Positions 17,535-27,137 of a stretch of DNA of 64,000 nt are shown here, piece by piece. Position 1 is the stretch's first letter, and every line of letters begins with the position of its first letter. The position numbers were made by a program, and so were the translations under genes. Location: contig JAFEEH010000224.1 in NCBI GenBank assembly GCA_018241185.1, forward strand, positions 41,998 through 105,997. The letters are read 5' to 3'. This DNA is from Pseudomonadota bacterium (GTDB lineage: Bacteria; Pseudomonadota; Gammaproteobacteria; Burkholderiales; Burkholderiaceae_C). The notes beneath the pieces were generated by a model, which worked only from the letters and a program-made list of their open reading frames with translations, did not search any database and had not been told where the DNA came from.

Positions 17535-18383
17535 TCAGTAGGTGTACACGCCCCGCCCGGTCTTGCGGCCCAATTGGCCGGCGGCCACCATCTCCTTGAG
17601 CAGCGGGCAGGGACGGTACTTGGAGTCGCCGAACTCCTCCAGGTACACCTCCATCACGGCCAGGCACACGTCCAGCCCGATCATGTCGGCCAGCGCCAGT
17701 GGGCCGATGGGCTGGTTGCAGCCGAGCTTCATGCCGGCGTCGATGTCCTCGGCCGTGGCCAGGCCTTCGGCCAGGACGAAGAAAGCCTCGTTGATCATCG
17801 GCACCAGGATGCGGTTGACCACGAAGCCCGGCGCGTTCTTCACCGTGATGGGCGACTTGCCCAGCTTGAGCGCCAGCGCCTTCACCGCGTCGTGCGTGGC
17901 GTCGCTGGTGAGGTAGCCGCGGATCAGCTCCACCAGCGCCATCATCGGCACCGGGTTGAAGAAGTGCATGCCGATGAAGCGGTCGGGCCGCTTCGTGTCG
18001 GCGGCCAGCTGGGTGATCGAGATCGACGAGGTGTTCGACGCGATGATCACCTCGGGCGCCAGCATCGCATCGACCTGCCGCAGGATCTTGGTCTTCAGGC
18101 CGTGGTTCTCGGTCGCGGCCTCGATCACGAGCTGCGCGGACTTGAGGTCCTCGTAGTTCGTCGAGCCCTGGATCAGCTGCAGCGCGTCGGCCTTCTGGGC
18201 TTCGGTGAGCTTGTCCTTCTTGATCAGTCGGTCGAGGCTGCCCGAGATGGTGGCCACGCCCTTGTCCACGGCCGCCTGGGCGATGTCGACCATCACGACG
18301 CGGATGCCCGACACGGCGCAGGCCTGCGCGATGCCGTTGCCCATGGTGCCGGCGCCGATGATGCCGACGGTCTGGATGTCCAT
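17535..18383 (-). CDS. 3-hydroxyacyl-CoA dehydrogenase (3-hydroxybutyryl-CoA dehydrogenase)
   Basis: A 282-residue NAD(P)-dependent dehydrogenase that interconverts 3-hydroxyacyl-CoA and 3-oxoacyl-CoA in beta-oxidation or polyhydroxybutyrate metabolism. The dinucleotide site is GIIGAGTMGNGIAQACA (residues 7-23), and HFFNPVPMMALVELIRG holds the catalytic His-Glu pair region. Length and layout match the short, single-function enzyme (Hbd/PaaH) rather than the fused FadB. It is monocistronic or first of a pair with the convergent operon ending 25 bp away. Confidence 0.96.
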   Translation of the reverse strand: MDIQTVGIIGAGTMGNGIAQACAVSGIRVVMVDIAQAAVDKGVATISGSLDRLIKKDKLTEAQKADALQLIQGSTNYEDLKSAQLVIEAATENHGLKTKILRQVDAMLAPEVIIASNTSSISITQLAADTKRPDRFIGMHFFNPVPMMALVELIRGYLTSDATHDAVKALALKLGKSPITVKNAPGFVVNRILVPMINEAFFVLAEGLATAEDIDAGMKLGCNQPIGPLALADMIGLDVCLAVMEVYLEEFGDSKYRPCPLLKEMVAAGQLGRKTGRGVYTY

Positions 18384-18471
18384 TGAATGCTCCTCAAAGA
18401 AGTGGGAAAGAACGCAATGGACGAATGCTAACGGCCCACCTTGCAGCGGGCCGTCGCCAGTTCAACAAGGC

Positions 18472-20124
18472 TCAGCGCGCCGGTCGGATGCGGTAGATCG
18501 CGTTGTTCAGGTCGGCCGACACGTACACGCTGCCATCGGCGCCCACGGCCACGCCGGTGGGCACGTAGGGCGGCGGCAGGCCGGGGCCGGCGGCCAGTCC
18601 GATCGGCAGGTTTTCGGCCACCGTGCGCTTGCTGCCGTCGGCCGGGTTGATCTCCACCAGCCGCTTGGCGGCCGATTCGGCCACGATGAAGCTGCCCCAC
18701 GGCGTTTGCGCCAGCCCTTCGGGCATCGCCAGGCCCTGGGCCACGGCCACGGGCGCGCCACCGGCGAGCGGCACGCGCAGCAGGCGGCCGGCCGCTTCGG
18801 TGACGTAGATCGCCCCATCGGCGCCCAGCACCATCTGCACCGGGCCCTGGATGCCGCTGGCCAGCACCTGCCGCGTGGCGTACTTGTCGCCGCTGGCGCG
18901 CGTGATGCTGCCGGTCGCGATCTCGGCGACGACCACGCTGCCGTCCTCCAGCGGGATCGCATCGTAGGGCGCCTTCAGCCCGTGGATCACCGCCGTGGTC
19001 TTGCGGGTCGCGCGGTCCACCAGTTGCGCCGTGCCGGTGAACCAGGACGACAGCGCGAAGCGCGTCTTCGACAGGCCCACCGCGAAGGGGTACTCGAGCT
19101 CGGGTTCGCGCTGCATGCGGAAGATGTCGCTCACGGCGCCGGTCTTCAGGTCGACCTCGCGAAAGCCGAACACGTCGGCCACCCAGAGTTTGTCGCCCTC
19201 GGTCTTCATGCCCGCCGGCACGGCCACCGCGCCGCCCGTCAGGCGCCGTAGCTCGCCGGTGGCCGGGTTGAAGGCGTCCACCGCGTTGTTGGCCATGTTC
19301 GACACGTAGATCGTGCCGTCGGGCGCGATCGCCAGGTTGTCGAGCGAGGGCGTGAGCTGCTTCGCCACCGTCTTGCGACCGGTGGCGAGTTCGACACGCA
19401 CCAGCTCGCCCGAGCGCGCGTCGACCACCCACAGGTTGCCCTTGCCGTCGAGGTTGGCGGCGGCCGGGATCTGGAAGCCGTCGGCAATCACCGTCATCGC
19501 GCCGTTGGCCGGGTTGATCTTTACCACCTGGCCCTTGAACCAGAGCGGGCCATAGAGCCAGCCATCGGGCCCGACCTCGAAGCCGTTGAAGCCGCCCATG
19601 TCCTTCTTGATCAGGCGCGGCGGCTGCTGGCCCGTGCGGTCGATCTTCCACAGCGCGTCGCCCAGGAAGACCTGCGAGGCGTAGAGCTTGCCGTTGCGGC
19701 GGTCGAAGTCCAGCGAGTTCAGACCGGGCAGGTCCTTGGCCAGCACGCGCATCGGGGCGCCGTCGCTCTCGCGGTAGCGCAGCATGCCCATGAGGTAATT
19801 GGTCCAGGCCAGCTCGCCGCGCGGGCCGACGGCGATGTCGTCGGCCTGGCCTTCGGGGGCGGCGATGAACACGCGCGCCTGGCCGGTGCGGCGGTCGACT
19901 TCCCACATGCTGTTGCCGACGACCGAGCCGGCCAGCAGGCGGCCCTGCCGGTCCACGGCCAGGCCATGCACGCCGGCGAAGGCGGACGGCTGCACCAGGG
20001 CCTCGGGCGCGGACCAGGCGGCGGGCCGCGTCGGCGGCGCCGTGCTGCAGCCGGCCAGCGCGGCGAGGAGGGCGGGAACGGCGAGCGCGAACGCGGCCGT
20101 GCGGCGGCGCAGTGAGATGGGCAT
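18472..20124 (-). CDS. SMP-30/gluconolactonase-like beta-propeller lipoprotein
   Basis: A 550-residue protein. It starts with a lipoprotein signal (cleavage before Cys in LAALAGCSTAPP, about residue 26), so it should be anchored to a membrane facing the periplasm. The rest is a series of about 40-50-residue blades (GLAVDRQGRLLAGS, NLAIAPDGTIYVSN, GVAVGADGSVYVSADL) as in SMP-30/gluconolactonase/strictosidine-synthase-like propellers, long enough for two propeller domains. Such proteins often hydrolyse lactones, but catalytic metal ligands were not traced. It is divergent from the AtuA gene. The upstream in-frame extension to 20274 was rejected because it precedes the signal sequence. Confidence 0.85.
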   Translation of the reverse strand: MPISLRRRTAAFALAVPALLAALAGCSTAPPTRPAAWSAPEALVQPSAFAGVHGLAVDRQGRLLAGSVVGNSMWEVDRRTGQARVFIAAPEGQADDIAVGPRGELAWTNYLMGMLRYRESDGAPMRVLAKDLPGLNSLDFDRRNGKLYASQVFLGDALWKIDRTGQQPPRLIKKDMGGFNGFEVGPDGWLYGPLWFKGQVVKINPANGAMTVIADGFQIPAAANLDGKGNLWVVDARSGELVRVELATGRKTVAKQLTPSLDNLAIAPDGTIYVSNMANNAVDAFNPATGELRRLTGGAVAVPAGMKTEGDKLWVADVFGFREVDLKTGAVSDIFRMQREPELEYPFAVGLSKTRFALSSWFTGTAQLVDRATRKTTAVIHGLKAPYDAIPLEDGSVVVAEIATGSITRASGDKYATRQVLASGIQGPVQMVLGADGAIYVTEAAGRLLRVPLAGGAPVAVAQGLAMPEGLAQTPWGSFIVAESAAKRLVEINPADGSKRTVAENLPIGLAAGPGLPPPYVPTGVAVGADGSVYVSADLNNAIYRIRPAR

Positions 20125-20240
20125 ACCAGGTGTCTCCGAATGGTTGTTGTGGTGCTTGGCCGTTGCTGCCCGCGGGTGGCGTCGGCCAGGCGGAGTCTTC
20201 GCAGGCGTCGCCTGCCGCGCAGTCACGCAGGGGACAAATC

Positions 20241-20304
20241 CTTGAAACAAATCGGCTTGCGGCGCCCGTGCCACCTGCGCGGATAGCTATGAAAACCATA
20301 GCAA
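20241..20304 (+). repeat. Dispersed GC-hairpin repeat (family 2), copy 2
   Basis: The element runs TTGAAACAAATCGGC, then a GC-rich block, then GCTATGAAAACCATAGC, an AT palindrome with GCTAT/ATAGC arms. It shares this order with copies at 40401, 53449 and others. It sits in the divergent region between the SMP-30-like and AtuA genes. Confidence 0.6.
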
Positions 20305-20398
20305 CCGGGCGCTTTCCCGGGCAGCAGCCAGTTGGCGCAAGCCGCGCCGCCGCGGCGCTGCGTACGCTCCGGCGCAGCCTGCCACCGCATCGCCGCCC

Positions 20399-22252
20399 AT
20401 GACCGCCGACACCTCCCCGCCAACCGCCCGTCGCACCGTGCGCATCGGCGGCGCCTCGGGCTTCTGGGGCGACAGCAGCGTGGCGGTGGGGCAGCTGGTG
20501 CGCGGCGGCGCACCCATCGACTACCTGGTCTTCGACTACCTCGCGGAAACCACCATGGCCGTGCTGGCCGGCGCGCGCCTGCGCCAACCCGAGATGGGCT
20601 GGGCCACCGATTTCGTCGAGATCGCCATGCGCGATGTGCTGGCCGACTGCGTGGCGCGGCGCATCCGCGTGGTGAGCAACGCCGGCGGCGTGCACCCTGA
20701 AGCCTGCGCCGAGGCATTGCGTGCGCTGGCGCGGGAGCAGGGCGTGGACGTGCGCGTGGCCGTGGTGCTGGGCGACGACGTGAGCGTGCAGATGCCGGCA
20801 CTGCATGCGGCCGGCACAGTAGACATGGCGAGCGGTGACCCCGTACCGGCACGTGTGCTCAGTGCCAATGCGTACTTGGGCGCACAGGGCATCCGCGCGG
20901 CGCTCGCGGCCGGGGCCGACGTCGTCGTCACCGGCCGCTGCGTCGACAGCGCCGTGACGCTCGGGCCGCTGCTGCACGAATTCGGCTGGGCGCCCGACGA
21001 CTGGGACCGCCTCGCGGGCGGCAGCCTGGCGGGCCACATCATCGAATGCGGCTGCCAGGCGACAGGTGGGCTGCACACCGACTGGCAGGCGATCCCCGAC
21101 TGGCCGACCATCGGCTACCCCATCGTCGAGGTGGCGGAAGACGGCAGCTTCACGCTGACCAAGCCGCCTGGCACCGGCGGCGCCGTCCTGCGCGCGGCGG
21201 TGGCCGAGCAACTGCTCTACGAGATCGGCGACCCCGCCGCCTATCTGCTGCCCGACGTGCGCTGCGACTTCACGCAGGTGCGCATCGAGCAGGTCGACGA
21301 GGGGACAGTGCGCGTGAGCGGCGCGCGCGGCGGCCCGCCGCCCAGCGGCTACAAGGTGTCGGCCACCGTGCTGGACGGCTGGCGCTGCGCGGGCTCGATG
21401 GTGATCGTCGGCCGCGAGGCCCCGGCCAAGGCGCGCCGCACGGCCGAGGCGATCCTGGCGCGCACGCGGTCGCTGTTCCAGGCGCGCGGCCTGGCCGACT
21501 ACACGGCCACGTACGTCGAGGTGCTGGGCACCGAATCCATCTATGGCCCGCATGCGCGCCCTGGCGCTGCGGACGCGCGCGAGGTGCTGATGCGCGTGGT
21601 GGTCGACCATGCCGACAGGAAGGCGCTCGAACTCTTCGCACGCGAGATCGCGCCGGCCGGCACCTCTTGGTCGCCCGGCACCACCGCGCCCGGCTCGATG
21701 GCGGGGCGGCCGCCGGTGGTGCCGCTGATCAAGCCCTTCGCCTTCGTGCTGCTCCGGGAAGCGGTCGCTGTGCGTGTGCTCCTGGAGGGCGACCAACTGC
21801 CGCTGGCCGCTGCGCCCGGCCTGCAGGCGCCCACCGCTGCGGCACCGGTGCCGCCGCCCGAGGCGGTGGCGCTGCCGGCCGATGCCGTCGAACTGCCCCT
21901 CATCGCCCTGGCCTGGGCGCGCAGCGGCGACAAGGGCGACCTCGCCAACATCGGCGTCGTCGCGCGGCGGCCCGAGTGGCTGCCCTGGCTGTGGGCCGCG
22001 CTCAGGCCCGAGGCCGTCGCCGGCTGGTTCGGCCACCTCATGACCACCCGGCACGTCGAACGCTTCCATCTCCCCGGCATCCACGCGCTGAACCTGCTGC
22101 TGCACGGCGCCCTGGCCGGCGGCGGCCCGCGCTCGCCGCGGCTGGACCCGCTGGGCAAGGGCATGGCGCAGATGCTGCTGGACATGCCCGTGAAAGTCCC
22201 GCCCCGCGTGGCGGCGCAGGCGGCGCAAGATGCCGACCTTGCCAACCATTGA
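20399..22252 (+). CDS. Acyclic terpene utilization AtuA family protein (DUF1446)
   Basis: A 617-residue protein with an N-terminal DUF1446 domain (about residues 12-460; VRIGGASGFWGDSS, VVTGRCVDSAVTLGPL, HIIECGCQATGG) and the C-terminal AtuA-like domain carrying ARSGDKGDLANIGV (about residues 500-610). AtuA is required for growth on citronellol and related terpenes in Pseudomonas, but its reaction is unknown. Here it is followed at 9 bp by an HSL-type esterase and is separated by about 15 kb from an Atu-like carboxylase cluster. The ATG has no obvious Shine-Dalgarno. Family assignment is firm; whether the substrate is a terpenoid is not. Confidence 0.92.
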   Translation: MTADTSPPTARRTVRIGGASGFWGDSSVAVGQLVRGGAPIDYLVFDYLAETTMAVLAGARLRQPEMGWATDFVEIAMRDVLADCVARRIRVVSNAGGVHPEACAEALRALAREQGVDVRVAVVLGDDVSVQMPALHAAGTVDMASGDPVPARVLSANAYLGAQGIRAALAAGADVVVTGRCVDSAVTLGPLLHEFGWAPDDWDRLAGGSLAGHIIECGCQATGGLHTDWQAIPDWPTIGYPIVEVAEDGSFTLTKPPGTGGAVLRAAVAEQLLYEIGDPAAYLLPDVRCDFTQVRIEQVDEGTVRVSGARGGPPPSGYKVSATVLDGWRCAGSMVIVGREAPAKARRTAEAILARTRSLFQARGLADYTATYVEVLGTESIYGPHARPGAADAREVLMRVVVDHADRKALELFAREIAPAGTSWSPGTTAPGSMAGRPPVVPLIKPFAFVLLREAVAVRVLLEGDQLPLAAAPGLQAPTAAAPVPPPEAVALPADAVELPLIALAWARSGDKGDLANIGVVARRPEWLPWLWAALRPEAVAGWFGHLMTTRHVERFHLPGIHALNLLLHGALAGGGPRSPRLDPLGKGMAQMLLDMPVKVPPRVAAQAAQDADLANH

Positions 22253-22261
22253 CGCCACGCC

Positions 22262-23227
22262 ATGCTGCATCCCCAAGCCCGAGCCCTGATCGATCTCATC
22301 GAATCGCGCGGCCTGCCACCCACCCACACGCTGCCGCCCGTCGAGGCACGCGCCTTCTACCGCGAGCGCCGGGGCTTCACGCAGCCCGATGCGCCCGAGG
22401 TCGGCGAAGTGCGCGAGCTGCGCGCGCCCGGCCCGCTGGGCGACATCCCGCTGCGCGCCTACCGCCCCTTCGGCGCCGCGCCCGAGGCCGTGCTGCCCGT
22501 GCTGGTGTACTACCACGGCGGCGGCTGGGTCATCGGCGACCTGGACACGCACGACGTGCTGTGCCGCGAGCTGTGCAACGGCAGCGGCTGCGCCGTCGTC
22601 GCGGTCGACTACCGCATGGGGCCCGAGGTGCGCTTTCCTGGCGCGGTGAACGACGTGCTGGCCGCCACGCGCTGGGTCGCGTCGCAGGCGAAGGAGCTGC
22701 GCATCGACCCGGCGCGCCTCGCGGTGGGCGGCGACAGCGCCGGAGGCAACCTCGCGGCCGTGGTGTCGATCGCCGCGCGAGACGACGCCGACGGGCAGGG
22801 GCGGCTGCCCATCGCCTTCCAGTTGCTCATCTACCCCGGCACCGACATGCGCCGCGGCCACGCCTCGCACACCACCAACGGCCAGGGCTACGTGCTGACG
22901 GCGGACACCATCACCTACTTCCACGACCACTACATCGACGACGCGAAGCACGACCTGGACTGGCGCGCCTCGCCCTTGCTGGCTGCGAGCCACGCCGGGC
23001 TGCCGCCCGCCCTGGTGATCACGGCCGGCTACGACCCGCTGCGCGACGAAGGGCTGGACTACGCGCGGGCGCTCAGCGCCGCCGGCACGCGGGTGAGCTA
23101 CGTCTGCTTCGAGCGGCAGATCCACGGCTTCATCACCATGGGCCGCGTGCTCGACGAGGCGAACACCGCGGTGGCGCTGTGTGCGGCCGAGCTGCGCCGC
23201 GCGCTGACCGCGCCGATGCGGGGCTGA
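22262..23227 (+). CDS. Alpha/beta hydrolase, hormone-sensitive-lipase family esterase
   Basis: A 321-residue esterase of the HSL (family IV) type. The HGGGWVIGDLDTHD oxyanion motif (about residues 84-97), the nucleophile GGDSAGGN, and the late Asp/His (AGYDPLRDEG and QIHGF) form the expected triad. Members hydrolyse short-chain esters, including terpenyl and lactone-type substrates. It is 9 bp downstream of the AtuA gene, so the two are surely co-transcribed, and an AraC regulator follows. Confidence 0.95.
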   Translation: MLHPQARALIDLIESRGLPPTHTLPPVEARAFYRERRGFTQPDAPEVGEVRELRAPGPLGDIPLRAYRPFGAAPEAVLPVLVYYHGGGWVIGDLDTHDVLCRELCNGSGCAVVAVDYRMGPEVRFPGAVNDVLAATRWVASQAKELRIDPARLAVGGDSAGGNLAAVVSIAARDDADGQGRLPIAFQLLIYPGTDMRRGHASHTTNGQGYVLTADTITYFHDHYIDDAKHDLDWRASPLLAASHAGLPPALVITAGYDPLRDEGLDYARALSAAGTRVSYVCFERQIHGFITMGRVLDEANTAVALCAAELRRALTAPMRG

Positions 23228-23469
23228 GGCGCATGCCGCGTCGCACGGGCGGTCCAAAAATCGTCCGTTTCGACGACGCCGTGCCGCACACGGGCCTGAA
23301 CAATCGCGGCGCGCCGGGGCTGTTGGCCGAGCCCACTAGGGAAAGCACCGGCGTGCGGAAGCCCCACATGGCAGGGGCCGCCGATACGATCCGCCGGACC
23401 GCGCCGGCGTGCCGGTGCGGGACGCGGTGGGCCGAGTGTCTTGAGAAGAACCCGAGGAGACCGAGCAGC

Positions 23470-24282
23470 ATGCAGACGACGAGGGTGGTGCAGGCCGACG
23501 GCGGCGAGCGCCTGATGTGGCTGACGACGACGCGCGTGTTCTATGCCGGCCTGCTCGGCGCGGCGAGCGAACGCAACTTCGGCGGCTACGGCATCTACGT
23601 GTCGCCGCGCGGCCTGCCCAACCGCATCCGCATCGGCGGCGGGGCGTGGCAGTCGGGCGAGCTGTTCGTGGTGCCGCCGCAGGTGCCGCACCGGGTGGAG
23701 AGCGCCGAGCCGCTGATCCTCAACCTGCTGGTCGAGGCCGATGCAGCCGACCCCGATGCGCTGCCTGCCGTGCTGCGCCACTGTGGCCCGGTCGACGACA
23801 CGGCGTTCGTGCGCCGCGTGCGGGCGGCCCACGCGCACCTGCTGCATGCGTCCGGCCGCGAATGCTTCGACGGCTTCGACTTCGACCACCTGTTCTTCGG
23901 CGAGGCGCTGGCACCGCGGCCCATGGACGCGCGCATCCGCCGCGTCGTCGAACGCGTCAACGCCGACCCGGCCGCGGCCCGTTCGGCCGAGCAGTGCGCC
24001 GAGGACGTGCACCTGTCCTTCTCGCGCTTCCTGCACCTGTTCAAGGCGCAGACCGGCATGACCTACCGCGCCTTTCGCGCCTGGAAGCGGGCGCGTAGCC
24101 TGCTGCGCTACGTGCGCGAGTCGGCCAGCCTGACAGACATTGCGCTCGATGCGGGCTACCCCGACTCGACGCACTTCAGCCACTCGATCCGGCAGATCTA
24201 CGGCCTCAGGCCCAGCGACATCGTGGCCGGCTCGCGGCGCCTGGCGCTGCACGACGCGGCAGGCAGGGTGCTATGCAATTGA
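23470..24282 (+). CDS. AraC family transcriptional regulator
   Basis: A 270-residue regulator with an N-terminal cupin-like effector domain (about residues 1-130) and a C-terminal double helix-turn-helix (about residues 165-258: EQCAEDVHLSFSRFLHLFKA, SLTDIALDAGYPDSTHFSHS). The ATG is preceded by GAGGAGA. It lies between the AtuA-esterase pair and the liv operon, so it may control either or both. Its last two codons and stop lie within a dispersed repeat (24270-24333), so the C-terminus may have been altered by that element. Confidence 0.93.
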   Translation: MQTTRVVQADGGERLMWLTTTRVFYAGLLGAASERNFGGYGIYVSPRGLPNRIRIGGGAWQSGELFVVPPQVPHRVESAEPLILNLLVEADAADPDALPAVLRHCGPVDDTAFVRRVRAAHAHLLHASGRECFDGFDFDHLFFGEALAPRPMDARIRRVVERVNADPAAARSAEQCAEDVHLSFSRFLHLFKAQTGMTYRAFRAWKRARSLLRYVRESASLTDIALDAGYPDSTHFSHSIRQIYGLRPSDIVAGSRRLALHDAAGRVLCN

Positions 24283-24333
24283 TAGCTGGTCGCGCCCGCC
24301 CCATGGGCGTTGCAGGCCGATTTGGTTTGAAAC
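24270..24333 (-). repeat. Dispersed GC-hairpin repeat (family 2), copy 3, overlapping a stop codon
   Basis: Read on the minus strand it gives GTTTCAAACCAAATCGGCC, a GC block and GCTATCAATTGCATAGC. The AT palindrome lies at 24270-24286 and contains the TGA stop (24280-24282) of the AraC gene, so the repeat extends into the coding end. The rest fills the gap up to the livH Shine-Dalgarno. Confidence 0.65.
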
Positions 24334-24354
24334 TCTGAGCGGAGGGCCGGCGCC

Positions 24355-25230
24355 GTGCAAGTCCTCCAACTGCTGCTCTCGGGCATCGCGCAAGGCTGCA
24401 TCTACGGCCTGATCGCGCTGGGCTTCGTGCTGATCTACAAGGCGACCGAGACGGTGAGCTTCGCGCAGGGCGACCTGATGATGCTCGGCGCCTTCACCGC
24501 CTTCGCCGGCATGACGCTCTTCGGCCTGCCGTTCTGGCTGGCGGCCATCCTGGCGGTGGTCGCGATGGCGGCCTTCGGCATGCTGGTCGAGCTGGCGGTG
24601 ATCCGGCCGATCCTGGGCCAGCCGCAGTTCTCGATCGTGATGCTCACCATCGGCATCGGGTATGTGCTGCGCGGGCTCATCACCATGGTGCCCGGCATCG
24701 GCACCGAGACGCACACGCTGCCCGTGCCCTACAAGGACCAGGTCTGGAAGCTCGGCGGCCTGGTGGTGAACGTGGAGCAGGCCGTGGTGATCGGCGCCAC
24801 GGCGGTGCTGTGTGTGCTGCTGTTCGCGATGTTCCGCTACAGCAAGCTGGGCATCGCGATGCAGGCCAGCTCGCAGAACCAGCTGGCGGCCTACTACATG
24901 GGCATCCCGGTCAAGCGGCTCAACGGGCTGGTGTGGGGGCTGGCCGCGGCGGTGGCGACGGTGGCCGGCATGCTGCTGGCGCCCATCACCTTCGTGCACG
25001 CCAACATGGGGCTCATCGGGCTGAAGGCCTTTCCGGCCGCGGTGGTGGGCGGCTTCGGCAGCCTGCCGGGCGCGATCGTCGGCGGTCTGGTGATCGGCGT
25101 GGTCGAGTCCTTCGCCGGCTTCTACCTGCCGGACGGCTTCAAGGACACGGCGCCCTACATCGTGGTGCTGGCGATGCTGATGCTCAAGCCGAACGGGCTG
25201 TTCGGCGAGAAGCTGCGCAAGAAAGTTTGA
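24355..25230 (+). CDS. livH: Branched-chain amino acid type ABC transporter permease LivH
   Basis: A 291-residue inner-membrane permease with about eight transmembrane helices. IAQGCIYGLIALGFVLIYKA (first 25 residues) and FSIVMLTIGIGYVLRG are typical of LivH. It begins with GTG, supported by GGAGGG 8-9 bp upstream. It opens a livHMGF operon that also includes an acyl-CoA ligase and the binding protein, an arrangement that in beta-proteobacteria often serves aromatic or fatty acids rather than leucine. Symbols are given for family membership, not proven substrate. Confidence 0.93.
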   Translation: MQVLQLLLSGIAQGCIYGLIALGFVLIYKATETVSFAQGDLMMLGAFTAFAGMTLFGLPFWLAAILAVVAMAAFGMLVELAVIRPILGQPQFSIVMLTIGIGYVLRGLITMVPGIGTETHTLPVPYKDQVWKLGGLVVNVEQAVVIGATAVLCVLLFAMFRYSKLGIAMQASSQNQLAAYYMGIPVKRLNGLVWGLAAAVATVAGMLLAPITFVHANMGLIGLKAFPAAVVGGFGSLPGAIVGGLVIGVVESFAGFYLPDGFKDTAPYIVVLAMLMLKPNGLFGEKLRKKV

Positions 25231-25242
25231 AGGCAGGTCTCG

Positions 25243-26319
25243 ATGCGCTACATCTTCAAGACCAGCTACGCGCAGGACATCGCGCTCGCCAAGCATGGCG
25301 GGCACCGCTTCTGGTATTCGGTGCTCGGCGTCGTGCTGCTGGCCGCACCCTGGCTGCTCGACGAATACTGGCTCGCGCAGTTGAACTTCGTGCTCATCTA
25401 TTCGGTCGTCGGCCTGGGGCTGATGCTGCTGGCGGGATTCACGGGACAGTTCTCCATCGGCCACGCGGCCTTCCTCGGCACGGGGGCGTACACGCAGGGG
25501 GTGCTGACCAACCTGGGCGTGCCCTTTCCGATCGCGATGGTGGCCGCCGCACTGCTGTCGGCCGCGGTGGGCGTCGTGGTCGCGATGCCAGCACTGCGCG
25601 TCAAGGGCATCTATCTGGGCATCGCCACCCTCGCCTTCGGCTTCATCGTCGAGGAGGTGTTCGCGCGCTGGGAGAGCGTCACGGGCGGCAATGCCGGGTT
25701 GCACGTGAAGTCGCCGAAGCTCTTCGGCCTCGACTTCGGCAGCGGCGAGGCCTTCTACTTCGTGTGCCTCGTCACCACGGTGCTGTGCACGCTGGGCGTG
25801 TTGAACCTCCTGCGCGCGCCGACGGGGCGCGCCTTCGTCGCCATTCGCGATTCGGAGATCTCGGCGCAGAGCATGGGCATCCACCTGGCGCGCTACAAGA
25901 CGCTGTCCTTCGCGATCTCCGCCGCGCTGGCCGGCCTCGGTGGTGCGTTGTACGCACACAAGATCAGCTTCCTCTCGCCCGACCAGTTCAGCATCCTGCA
26001 GTCCATCGACCTGTTGCTGCTGGTGGTGATCGGCGGGCTGGGTTCGGTGCACGGCGTGTTCCTCGGCGCGATCTTCCTGATCTCGATGCCGCAGCTGATC
26101 TCGCTGTCCAAGGACTGGCTGCCACCGGTCATCGGGCAGGCGCCCGGACTGCAGGGCCTGGTGTACGGCGTGGTGCTGATCGCCTTCGTGCTCTTCGAGC
26201 CGATGGGCCTGTACGGGCGCTGGCTGAAGGTGCGCACCTACCTGCAGCTGTTTCCGTTCTACCGCCGCGGCATGTTCAAGCGGCAGAAGTCGTTCACCAA
26301 GTCGGATCGCCTGAAATGA
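25243..26319 (+). CDS. livM: Branched-chain amino acid type ABC transporter permease LivM
   Basis: A 358-residue permease with about nine or ten transmembrane segments. [20 protein letters not shown] (about residues 57-76) and the EAA-like [20 protein letters not shown] (about residues 202-221) are hallmarks of LivM. It partners LivH in the inner-membrane channel and overlaps the livG start by ATGA. Confidence 0.95.
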   Translation: MRYIFKTSYAQDIALAKHGGHRFWYSVLGVVLLAAPWLLDEYWLAQLNFVLIYSVVGLGLMLLAGFTGQFSIGHAAFLGTGAYTQGVLTNLGVPFPIAMVAAALLSAAVGVVVAMPALRVKGIYLGIATLAFGFIVEEVFARWESVTGGNAGLHVKSPKLFGLDFGSGEAFYFVCLVTTVLCTLGVLNLLRAPTGRAFVAIRDSEISAQSMGIHLARYKTLSFAISAALAGLGGALYAHKISFLSPDQFSILQSIDLLLLVVIGGLGSVHGVFLGAIFLISMPQLISLSKDWLPPVIGQAPGLQGLVYGVVLIAFVLFEPMGLYGRWLKVRTYLQLFPFYRRGMFKRQKSFTKSDRLK

Positions 26320-27137
26320 CCGAGGACGTTCTTCTGTCGGCCCGGGACCTGAGCGTGCGCTTCGGCGGCGTGCTGGCTGTGAACAAGGTGAGCTTCGACG
26401 TGCGGCGCGGCGAGGTGTTCACGCTGATCGGGCCCAACGGCGCGGGCAAGACGACGGTGTTCAACCTCATCAGCCGCATCTACCAGCCGACCACGGGGCA
26501 GATCACCTGGCATGGCGGCCAGGCATCCGGTGGGCCGCTGAAGCTCACGGACCAGCCGCCGCACGCCATTGCAGCACTGGGCATCGCGCGCACCTTCCAG
26601 AACATCGAGCTGTTCGAGCATGCGACGGTGCTGCACAACCTGCTGATCGGCCGCCACACGCACCGCGCAACGGGCTTCTTCGGCGAGCTGTTCTTCACGG
26701 CCGCCACGCGGCGCGCCGAGATTGCCGCGCGCGAGAAGGCCGAGCAGGTGATCGAGCTGCTGGACCTGCAGCACCACCGCGATTCGCTGGTGGCGGGGCT
26801 GCCCTACGGCGTGCGCAAGGTGGTGGAGCTGGCGCGGGCGCTGTGCACCGAGCCCAAGCTGCTGCTGCTCGATGAGCCCTCGTCGGGCCTGAACGTGGAG
26901 GAGACGGCCGACATGGCCTTCTGGATCCAGGACATCCAGCACGAACTGGGCATTTCGGTGCTGATGGTGGAGCACGACATGACGCTGGTGTCGAAGGTGT
27001 CGGACCGGGTACTGGCGATGAACCAGGGGGAGGTTCTGGCGACAGGGTCATCGCGCGAGGTGCAGTCGGACCCGAAGGTGGTCGAGGCGTACCTGGGGAC
27101 GATCGAGGATGTGAGCAGCTTGCGGAGGGCAGCATGA
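26316..27137 (+). CDS. livG: ABC transporter ATP-binding protein LivG
   Basis: A 273-residue ATPase. Walker [10 protein letters not shown] (residues 39-47), the long LivG-specific insert with [20 protein letters not shown], and Walker [14 protein letters not shown] are intact; the signature segment is degenerate ([15 protein letters not shown] instead of LSGGQ), as is common in LivG. The ATG overlaps the livM stop. Normally livF follows directly; here 466 bp of repeat DNA intervene. Confidence 0.95.
   Translation: MTEDVLLSARDLSVRFGGVLAVNKVSFDVRRGEVFTLIGPNGAGKTTVFNLISRIYQPTTGQITWHGGQASGGPLKLTDQPPHAIAALGIARTFQNIELFEHATVLHNLLIGRHTHRATGFFGELFFTAATRRAEIAAREKAEQVIELLDLQHHRDSLVAGLPYGVRKVVELARALCTEPKLLLLDEPSSGLNVEETADMAFWIQDIQHELGISVLMVEHDMTLVSKVSDRVLAMNQGEVLATGSSREVQSDPKVVEAYLGTIEDVSSLRRAA

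Noticed and set aside
18428-23257. Very long open frame on the minus strand (1609 codons)
   Set aside because: It is the reverse of the AtuA and esterase genes in GC-rich DNA; its His/Arg/Gly-rich translation has no domain, except where it covers part of the SMP-30-like gene region in another frame.
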